This document shows positions 55,639 to 64,000 of a stretch of DNA of 64,000 bases, in pieces. How positions within the stretch are numbered: position 1 is the first letter of the stretch; every line of letters starts with the position of its first letter. The stretch is from Eretmocerus hayati. Lineage: Eukaryota > Arthropoda > Insecta > Hymenoptera > Aphelinidae. The translations under genes were made by a program, and so were the position numbers. A model generated the notes under the pieces. The model ran no database searches, was not told where the DNA came from, and worked only from the letters and a program-made list of their open reading frames with translations. Location of the stretch: positions 85,488,748 to 85,552,747 of the forward strand of contig CM056742.1 in NCBI GenBank assembly GCA_029851415.1, read 5' to 3'.

Positions 55639-57588
55639 AAAAGGCATCAATAGCATGCTACTCTGCAATTTGACCAGGCGTGGCTTCTTCAAAATTGAAT
55701 TTGAAATTGTGAATGATCCAGGGAAACTTGTATTGAGCTATAAACATTTATTCTTGACTCGCTCGCGATGTACACCAAGTCACCAGTATTGCATCGCACT
55801 TGTTGATATCACAGCCCGAAGTATCATCTCAACGATTGATAACAGGATTCAGGAAAATTCTCTGTTTGTTTATGGTAGCTATTGAAAAATATTACTTATA
55901 GAATTTCAAAATACGCAATGGAGAACAATAATATGACAGCGATCTAGCGGCTACTATGAGCAGCTCGTGCACAAATAACATCGTTTGAAAAAAATTTACA
56001 ATAAGGTGCAACAAATTTCATCAGCGTTTGTTATGATTTTCTCTGTCTTTGCGACTCTTCATATAACGGGCAGCTGGGCTTCTTTGAAAATTCGGCTTCT
56101 CCGTCAGCATCACACGAAAAAAAGCATTGGCGATTCTTTCTCGACTTCGCATAGATCTCGCCGAGCCGCTCATACCTCGACCTGCAAAATACAATGCAAC
56201 ACAAAGCATCAGATTTCATCAAATTTGTAATGAGGTAGTGGTTAGACGAGGGCAGTTATAGATCGAAAGGAGATAAATGGATCCCGAAACTGATTTATCA
56301 CATCACGCGCTTGTGCTTTATATTATAAAATTGTTCAAAAGGACAACACGACCGGGGTCGATGTGATATAAAACAAAATTATTGGAGGTTATCTGTGAAA
56401 GCTGTATTTGTTGAGCTTAGAGATTCTGATAAATATACGATTTAATTTTCTGTACTCATCTGATTCGTCGCTACTGGACATGACTCGATACGAATTCTAT
56501 TGCCGATGGCCCAGTCCTCCCAAAAATCCTTGAAATATCTATCATCAAAGTCCAACGATTTTTCTCTTCTTGCGAATCGAGCAGACTGATCTGAACTGAA
56601 CTTGAAGCAAGATGACGTGGTCTTGTAAACAAACTGACTCGTCTGCTCGATTCGCAAGAAGAGAAAAATCGTTGGACTTTGGTGATAGATATTTCAAGGA
56701 TTTTTGGGAGGACTGGGCCATCGGCAATAGAATTTGTATCGAGTCATGTCCAGTAGCGACGAATCAGATGAGTACAGAAAATTAAATCGTATATTTATCA
56801 GAATCTCTAAGCTCAACAAATACAGCTTTCACAGATAATCTTCAATAATTTTGTTTTATATCACATCGACCCCGGTCGTGTTGTCCTTTTGAACAATTTT
56901 ATAATATAAAGCACAAGCGCTTGATGTGATAAATCAGTTTCGGGATCCATTTATCTCCTTTCGATCTATAACTGCCCTCGTCTAACCACTACCTCATTAC
57001 AAATTTGATGAGATCTGATGCTTTGTATTGCATTGTATTTTGCAGGTCGAGGTATGAGCGGCTCGGCGAGATCTATGCGAAGTCGAGAAAGAATCGCCAA
57101 TGCTTTTTTTCGTGTGATGCTGACGGAGAAGCCGAATTTTCAAAGAAGCCCAGCTGCCCGTTATATGAAGAGTCACAAAGACAGAGAAAATCATAACAAA
57201 CGCTGATGAAATTTGTTGCACCTTATTGTAAATTTTTTCCAAACGATGTTATTTGTGCACGAGCTGCTCATAGTAGCCGCTACATCGCTGTCATATTATT
57301 GTTCTCCATTGCGTATTTTGAAATTCTATAAGTAATATTTTTCAATAGCTCCCATGAACAAACAGAGAATTTTCATGAATCCTGTTATCAATTGTTGAGA
57401 TGATACTTCGGGCTGTGATATCAACAAGTGCGATGCAATACTGGTGACTTGGTGTACATCGCGAGCGAGTCAAGAATAAATGTTTATAGCTCAATACAAG
57501 TTTTCCTGGATCATTCACAATTTCAAATTCAATTTTGAAGAAGCCACGCCTGGTCAAATTGCAGAGTAGCATGCTATTGATTCCTTTT
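55639..57588. mobile_element. Near-perfect giant palindrome FB6, ~950-bp arms
   Basis: The left arm (55639 to about 56587) is repeated inverted (about 56641-57588) around a ~53-bp loop. The two 81-codon ORFs at 55985-56230 (+) and 56997-57242 (-) are the same sequence on both arms with only a few changes, which shows how similar the arms are. Another conserved stretch reads as an exon-like block after a TTTTGCAG acceptor-like site (57046 on the right arm). No transposase or known protein is encoded. No target-site duplication was identified. Confidence 0.92.
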
Positions 57589-57859
57589 GGAGATGAGACT
57601 CGTTTAGGGAGGGTCAAGTAAGTTATATTGCACCAGAAAATCTTGGTACAGGAACACAATTAGTGAGCAGGATCCACAAAAATCGATTTTGGCCGGAATC
57701 AAGGGAAGTTGGATAGCACAAAATAATCATCCTCAATTTTGATGGCAAATTTCCTGTGAACTCGGTGAAACATGAGGAACAAAATGTGCTTGGTCCGGTT
57801 AACGTGACGTGGCGCAGAGTGGCGCTAAAGGCCATTTTCTGGATTTAATCGTTAAAATT
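57589..57859. other. No recognised feature
   Basis: Short low-copy segment between two palindromes. Confidence 0.3.
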
Positions 57860-58155
57860 TGTTTTTTGCAACTGTGTGCGCGAAGTTGTAAAAAATGAGA
57901 CTTCTCTTCATTATTTACAGTGCGAGAAGTAATGCGTGAATGACTTATCGCACAGTTTTACATTTACGCACTGGTGAAGTGTGCGTGAATGTAACTTCTC
58001 GCTCTAATGCATTCCCATCCACGCACAGTTTCAAAATATGATGTCACGTCATCCCTCTGAATTTGGCCTTTCTTGAAAACTTCGTTTCCAAGATAATCTT
58101 GCTCGGACGGTGGTGCATTTAATTACAACTTCGCGCACAGTTGCAAAAAAAAGTA
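57860..58155. repeat. Outer copies of TGCGAGAAGT / TGCGTGAATGT words
   Basis: These words and their complements recur many times here, often reading GTGCGAGAAGT or GTGCGTGAATGTAACTTCTCGC, on both strands, leading into the palindrome at 58156. Confidence 0.7.
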
Positions 58156-58400
58156 TACGCAACACGTGCGAGAAGTTTCCGCACACGTTGCCAACTCGCG
58201 TGAGAAGTAACATTCACGCACACTTCGAAACTTCTCGCACACCTAGAAGCACATATTTACGCACGCTCGCTTCGCGAAGCGAGCGTGCGTAAATATGTGC
58301 TTCTAGGTGTGCGAGAAGTTTCAAAGTGTGCGTGAATATTAACTTCTCGCACTCGTTTGGCAACTTGTGCGGAAATTGACCTTCTCGCACTTGTTGCGTA
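58156..58400. repeat. 245-bp near-perfect palindrome
   Basis: Arms of ~120 bp are centred on 58278 (GCTCGCTTCGCGAAGCGAGC). TACGCAACACGTGCGAGAAG at the left pairs with CTTCTCGCACTTGTTGCGTA at the right. There is essentially no loop, so it can form a cruciform or a single long hairpin RNA. Confidence 0.93.
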
Positions 58401-58407
58401 ATATACT

Positions 58408-58713
58408 ACTAGCGTAATGCCTCGCGTTGCTCGGCTTGTAAATGTTTCCAATAGGCGTATTAGTTTTCCAAAATGCTCTTCCAAATCAAATGAGAGTACG
58501 TTTTTCAAAAATTTTATACATTTAGTTAAGCGGCGGTTTCTCACATGGGTCTGAACTCATGAAGACCATGAAAGTTATCATTATATAACTCGATATGTGA
58601 AAATGGTACAGAACATATTTTCATTTGATTTAAAAGAGCATTTTGGTGGACTGATACGCTTCTCGGGGACTTTTACAGGCCGAGCAACGCGAAACATAAC
58701 GCTAGTGTTTAAT
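58408..58713. repeat. ~300-bp palindromic element
   Basis: ACTAGCGTAATGCCTCGCGT at the left is mirrored at the right by ACGCGAAACATAACGCTAGT. The matches GTTGCTCGGC and CCAAAATGCTCTT recur inverted further in. Confidence 0.8.
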
Positions 58714-58959
58714 TATAAAAATACGGAAGTTTTCTATCGGAAATTCAGAAATATGATGTTGTAAAATATCGTTATGCTCAAATGAAGTGATTTCTAGTAG
58801 GCCAAAGAGATGTACATCGATTTGACGTGAATTAATTACTCAGTTGGTTACAGGGATAAATATACAAGTGACACTCAAAATTTTCATTCTAGGCCTTACT
58901 TCGTACTAAGATCAATATCACCAATGTCACCTGCTTGAGCCCATCGCGGATACACGTAC
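58714..58959. other. Low-copy spacer
   Basis: No feature recognised before the 585-bp array. Confidence 0.3.
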
Positions 58960-60030
58960 TCTTTGAAGTTTAGCGAGTGTAAGAACAGTCGACGCAGAAA
59001 GAGGTGAGCTCCACAATATCATCGTGGACATTCACGTCTGAAGAAAACATCGTAAGCGCAAATAATTCCATCAATAATTTGACTACTCGTTTTTCTGAAA
59101 TCGATAGAATTGTGGAAACAGGAAAGTCGAAGGTGTTAGAGTGATTCGAATAGAATAGGAACATAATGTATAGAAAAACAGAATTTTCTCCGAGCCTTCA
59201 GAAAAAAAGAAAATGTAAGAAATGAAATTTTTCCGGGCTTCGACAAAACAAATATATAAAAATGAAAATTGAAAAATTTCTCGGGATTTTGAAAAAACAA
59301 AAATATAAAAAATTATTTTATTTTTCAAAATATTTTTCCGGAAATTATCGAAATTTCCCACCGTGAAGCACATCCTGAACTTGCCTTCATTCTTCTTAGT
59401 CTCACTTAGAGGAACGCTCAAACATACGCGCTCTCTACCAGAGCCACAGTCGTCTCCTCGCTGCCTTCAAAAACACATACGCGCGCGAGAAGCATCAAAC
59501 AACGTGACACCAGAAAAGGAAAGGGGATTCTTAGTGGTGCGCGCTCTCTCAACAGCCCGCAGTCATCTTCTCAAGCCCGTCGCGAACACACGTGCTCATA
59601 GAAGTTGAGCGAGTATAAAAACAGTTGACACATAATGAGGTGAGCTTGCAGAATATTGTCGTTGACATCGACATCTAGGAAAAACATCGTACGGGTAAGT
59701 AATTCCATGAATAATTTGATTAATCGTTATTTCTGAAATCAATATAGAACGAAAATATATTGGATAGAAATTCGGAATTTTTTCCGGACCCTCAATAAAA
59801 AGAAAATGTGGAGTATGAAAATTCAAAAATTTTTTGGAAATTGAATGAAAATTTTTTCCGGGGCTTCGACAAAACAGATATATGAATTATGAAAATTCGA
59901 AAATTTTTCGGGACTTTGAAAAAACGAAAATATAAAAAATTTTTTTTTTTCAAAAAATATTTCCAAAAATTTTCGAAATTTCCCACTCTGAGGCACATGC
60001 TGAACTTGCTTTAATTCTTATCAGTTTCAG

Positions 60031-60313
60031 TTAGAGAAACGTTCAGGCGTTGGCGCTCTCTACTGAAGCCGCATTCTCCCCCTCCCCGCCTTCACAGACA
60101 CAGACACGCGTCGAGAAGCATCACGACACCAGAAGAGGAGAGGGGATACTTAGTATCGCGCGCTCTCTCAACAGTTCGCAGTCTTCTTCTTGTGCCCAGC
60201 GCAAACACGCGTATTCTATGGGGTCGAGCAGGTAGGACAAAAGTCGACGCGGAACAGAGTCAGCTTGCAAGATGGCATCGAAGAGATTAACATACATAGA
60301 GGACATCATGAAG
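60031..60313 (+). other. Exon-like core with short ATG frame (array copy)
   Basis: The core is flanked by TTTCAG and GTGAGTAAT. An ATG at 60272 in a fair Kozak context (CAAGATGG) opens 14 codons, MASKRLTYIEDIMK, that end exactly at the donor, so it could be a first coding exon. The neighbouring copy keeps this frame with two substitutions. Other copies lack the ATG. Confidence 0.35.
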
Positions 60314-60619
60314 GTGAGTAATTTCAACCTCAATTTTGAAATTCACTTTTTCCAGAATTGTTAAAATTCAGAAAACGTTGACGTCAAAAAATTCAATGGT
60401 TCAGATTATTTGAATATACGATACATGAAATTTGAAAATTTTTTTCCGGGGCTTCGACAGAACAAATATATAAAAAATGAAAATTCGAGAATTTTTCGGG
60501 ACTTTGAAAAAACGAAAATATAGAAAATTTTTTTTTTTTCAAAAAATATTTCCAAAAATTTTCGAAATTCCCCACTCTGAGGCACATGCTGAACTTGCTT
60601 TAATTCTTATCGGTTTCAG

Positions 60620-60902
60620 TTAGAGAAACGCTCAGGCGTTGGCGCTCTCTACTGAAGCCGCATTCTCCCCCTCCCCGCCTTCACAGACACAGACACGCGC
60701 CGAGAAGCATTACGACACCAGAAGAGGAGAGGGGATACTTAGTATCACGCGCTCTCTCAACAGTTCGCAGTCTTCTTCTTGTGCCCAGCGCAAACACGCG
60801 TATTCTATGGAGTCGAGCAGGTATGACAAAAGTCTACGCGGAACAGAGTCAGCTTGCAAGATGACATCGAAGAGATCAACATACATAGAGGACATCATGA
60901 AG
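60620..60902 (+). other. Exon-like core with short ATG frame (next array copy)
   Basis: Same arrangement as the preceding copy: TTTCAG before, GTGAGT after, ATG at 60861 opening MTSKRSTYIEDIMK up to the donor. Confidence 0.35.
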
Positions 60903-61305
60903 GTGAGTAATTTCAACCTCAATTTTGAAATTAACTTTTTCCAAAATTGTTAAAATTCAGAAAACGTTAACGTCAAAAAATTCAATGGTTCAGATTATTT
61001 GAATATATGATACATGAAATTTGAAAATTTTTTCCGGGGCTTCGACAAAACAAATATATAAAAAATGAAAATTCGAGAATTTTTCGGGACTTCGAAAAAA
61101 CGAAAATATAAAAAATTGGTTTTTTTTTTTAAAATTTTCCCAAAAATTTCCAAAATCTCCCACTCTGAGGCACATTCTGAACTTGCCTCGATTCTTATCA
61201 GTTTCAGTTAGAGAAACGCCCAGGCATTCGCGCTCTCTACTAAAGCCGCATTCTCCCCCTCCCCGCCTTCACAGACACAGACGCGTGCCGATCATGTCAT
61301 GACAC

Positions 61306-61470
61306 AGGGCAGTCAAGTGTGGTAGAGTCCTTCCCCTCAAGCCCCTCCAGTCATGTGTAGAGCGCGCCGCGGCGTCGCAGGGGAGGGGCTCTTTCGCCGC
61401 GAGCCGTGACGCTCTCTGCACTTGACTAGAGGGGCTTGAAGGGAGGGACTCTACTACGCTTGACATCCCT
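61306..61470. mobile_element. 165-bp MITE with ~42-bp TIRs and 10-bp target duplication
   Basis: The ends AGGGCAGTCAAGTGTGGTAG and, inverted, AGGGATGTCAAGCGTAGTAG continue for ~42 bp. GTCATGACAC lies on both sides (61296-61305, 61471-61480). The other array copies show the uninterrupted site, proving insertion into one unit. A 9-11-bp duplication suggests a Mutator-like transposase. Confidence 0.9.
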
Positions 61471-64000
61471 GTCATGACACCAGAAGGGAAGAGGGGATAC
61501 TGAATGATGCGCGCTCTCTCAACGGCCCGCAGTCATCCTCTGGAACCCGTCGCGAACACACGTACTCTATGCGGTTGGGCAATCATAAGAAGAGTCAACG
61601 GAAAATGAGGTGAACTTGCAAAATATCATCGTGGACACACAACATTTATAGAAAGGCTAAAGGGTGAGTAATTCGATCATTTATTCAATTACTTGTTTTT
61701 TCTTGAACCGTTAGAGTTACGAGAACATAAACGTCGAGAGTTTTGATGATCTAAATAGATGAAAGATACAATGAAAAAATTTCAATATTTCGTCCGGGGC
61801 TTTGAACACAAAGATATGAAATATAAAGATTAGAAATTTAAAAAATTGATTGTTTTGGAAAATTTTCCCCAAAAATTTCCGAAATTTCCCACCATGAGAC
61901 AATTCCTGAACTTGCTTTCATTCTCATCAGTTTCAGTGACAGAGACGCTCAGATATACGCGCTCTTTATCGGAGCCGCAATTTTCCCCTCGCTGCCCTCG
62001 CAGACACACTCGCATCGAGAAGCGACAACGTCACACCGAAAAAGAGTGGGGATACTCAATGATGCGCGCTGTCTCAACGGCCCTCAGTCATCATCTAGAG
62101 CCCGTCGCGATCACACGTACTCTATCAAGGGGGGGCAATCATAAGAAGAGTCGAATAAAATGGAATACACTTGCAGAATACCATCGTGGACATCAACATT
62201 CATAGAACGTCTAGAAGGTGAGTAATTGCATCATTAATTCAATTACACGTTCTTCCTCAAATCGTTAAAGTTGTAATATCGTAAACGTCGAGAATTTTGA
62301 TGATCTGAATAGATTAAAGATTTAATGGAAACATCCCAAGATTTTGTCCGGGGCTTCGAAAACAAAGAGATAAGAAATAAAAAATTGGAAATTTTTACGG
62401 AATTTTGAAAAGATAAAAATATAAAAAATCGATTTTTTTTCGAAGAATTTTCCCGAAAATTTTCGGAATTTTCCACTCTGAGACACATCATGAGCTTGAG
62501 TTCATTCTCATTAGTTTCAGCGGAAGAGACGCTCAAACATAGGCGCTCTCGACCGAAGCCGCAGTTTTCCCCTAAATAGCCTCACAGACACACGCATCGA
62601 GAAACGACAACGTCACACCGAAAAAGAGCGGGGATACTTAATGATGCGCGCTCTCTCAACGGCCCTCAGTCATCCTCTGGAGCCCGTCGCGATCACACGT
62701 ACTCTATCAAGGGGGGCAATCATAAGAAGAGTCGAATAAAATGGAATACACTTGCAGAATACCATCGTGGACATCAACATTCATAGAACGTCTAGAAGGT
62801 GAGTAATTGCATCATTAATCCAATTACACGTTCTTCCTCAAATCGTTAAAGTTGTAATATCGTAAACATCGAGAATTTTGATGATCTGAATAGATTAAAG
62901 ATTTAATGGAAACATCCCAAGATTTTGTCCGGGGCTTCGGAAACAAAGAGATAAGAAATAAAAAATTGGAAATTTTTACGGAATTTTGAAAAGATAAAAA
63001 TATAAAAAATCGATTTTTTCTTAAAAATTTTCCCGAAAATTTTCGGAATTTTCCACTCTGAGACACATCATGAGCTTGAGTCCATTCTCATTAGTTTCAG
63101 CGGAAGAGACGCTCAAACATAGGCGCTCTCGACCGAAGCCGCAGTTTTCCCCTAAATAGCCTCACAGACACACGCATCGAGAAACGACAACGTCACACCG
63201 AAAAAGAGCGGGGATACTTAATGATGCGCGCTCTCTCAACGGCCCTCAGTCATCCTCTGGAGCCCGTCGCGATCACACGTACTCTATCAAGGGGGGCAAT
63301 CATAAAAAGAGTCGAATAAAATGGAATACACTTGCAGAATACCATCGTGGACATCAACATTCATAGAACGTCTAGAAGGTGAGTAATTGCATCATTAATT
63401 CAATTACACGTTCTTCCTCAAATCGTTAAAGTTGTAATATCGTAAACGTCGAGAATTTTGATGATCTGAATAGATTAAAGATTTAATGGAAACATTCCAA
63501 GATTTTGTCCGGGGCTTCGAAAACAAAGAGATAAGAGATAAAAAATTGGAAATTTTTACGGAATTTTGAAAAGATAAAAATATAAAAAATCGATTTTTTT
63601 TCGAAAAATTTTCCCGAAAATTTTCGGCATTTTCCACTCCGAGACACATCATGAGCTTGAGTTCATTCTCATTAGTTTCAGCGGAAGAGACGCTTAAACA
63701 TAGGCGCTCTCGACCGAAGCCGCAGTTTTCCCCTAAATAGCCTCACAGACACACGCATCGAGAAACGACAACGTCACACCGAAAAAGAGCGGGGATACTT
63801 AATGATGCGCGCTCTCTCAACGGCCCTCAGTCATCCTCTGGAGCCCGTCGCGATCACACGTACTCTATGAAGGTGGGCAATCATAAGAAGAGTCAAATAA
63901 AATGGAATGAGCTTGCAGAATATCATCGTGGACATCAACATCTATAGAACGTCTGAAGGGTGAGTAATTCTATCATTTATTTAATTACTCGTTTTTCCTT

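Larger units (their letters stand above)
58960..64000 (+). repeat. ~585-bp tandem array with exon-like core, at least 8 copies, open at the window end
   Basis: The donor-like GT of G-GT(G/A)AGTAAT recurs at 59696, 60314, 60903, 61664, 62218, 62799, 63379 and 63960. The last intervals are 581, 580 and 581 bp; 761 is explained by a 165-bp MITE plus its duplicated target. TTTCAG precedes 60031, 60620, 61208, 61937, 62521, 63101 and 63682, giving exon-like cores of 283, 283, (MITE-bearing), 281, 278, 278 and 278 bp and AT-rich intron-like spacers of about 270-310 bp. Copies on the right are nearly identical, those on the left more diverged. Confidence 0.92.

Noticed and set aside
55985..57242. 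81-codon ORF duplicated on both arms of FB6
   Set aside because: Identity comes from the palindrome; no recognised motif, and two other frames are equally open.
59600..59625. TATA box (GAGTATAAAAACAG) driving each 585-bp unit
   Set aside because: A good TATA is present in only one copy; the others read ATCATAAGAAGAG or similar, so it is not a shared promoter element.

Overview
This is a gene-poor, repeat-rich eukaryotic window, most likely from an arthropod and probably an insect. The reasons are Ty3/gypsy LTR retrotransposons with DD35E integrase, R1/I-type LINE fragments with a C-terminal CCHC knuckle, a pogo-like MITE, GT-AG splice signals, and the absence of any prokaryotic operon. I cannot place the species. 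The only sequence I would call an ordinary host gene with some confidence is one isolated exon of an SLC22-like MFS transporter (53234-53415). Nearly everything else is mobile DNA, satellite DNA or very large inverted repeats.

Layout. 1-6260: minus-strand Ty3/gypsy element (pol, protease, gag in three overlapping frames, probable PBS and 5' LTR; the 3' end is outside the window). 6568-12675: a 6.1-kb unit bounded by TA-flanked terminal inverted repeats and filled by one satellite family in three higher-order forms (249, about 165 and 145 bp), all built on a ~54-bp palindromic monomer. 12676-13800: low-copy sequence with a possible exon. 13840-18085: second Ty3/gypsy-like element (gag with one frame break, protease in a +1 frame, no reverse transcriptase). 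18083-19018: a 515-bp tandem repeat that returns at 32.6, 36.8 and 51-52 kb. 19012-26712: foldback elements, an unknown ORF fragment and a hairpin. 27023-32114: a 5.1-kb foldback element with TA flanks and a 209-aa ORF in its unique centre; a second foldback is inserted in one arm and a third palindrome sits inside the second. 34870-36430: 232-bp satellite. 36545-36757: LINE endonuclease fragment. 38276-43701: third Ty3/gypsy element with both 281-bp LTRs and a pol broken in many places. 44515-46135 and 50385-50880: CCGTG-rich satellite in opposite orientations. 47080-49331: foldback, pogo-like MITE and hairpins. 49365-50259: 5'-truncated LINE with poly(A) and a 15-bp target-site duplication. 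52245-52928: LINE ORF1-like fragment. 55639-57588: near-perfect palindrome with ~950-bp arms. 58156-58713: two more palindromes. About 58960 to the end: tandem array of ~585-bp units.

Two structures stand out as possibly undescribed. (i) The 585-bp array: every well-preserved copy keeps a TTTCAG acceptor-like site and a GTGAGTAAT donor-like site 278-283 bp apart, so it looks like a tandemly multiplied exon rather than an ordinary satellite; two copies also contain a short ATG reading frame ending exactly at the donor. (ii) The satellite enclosed by transposon-like inverted repeats at 6.6-12.7 kb, which suggests a route by which a transposon becomes a satellite. The density of long inverted repeats would also make any transcript of this region strongly double-stranded, as expected for a small-RNA source or pericentromeric heterochromatin. 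That last point is inference.
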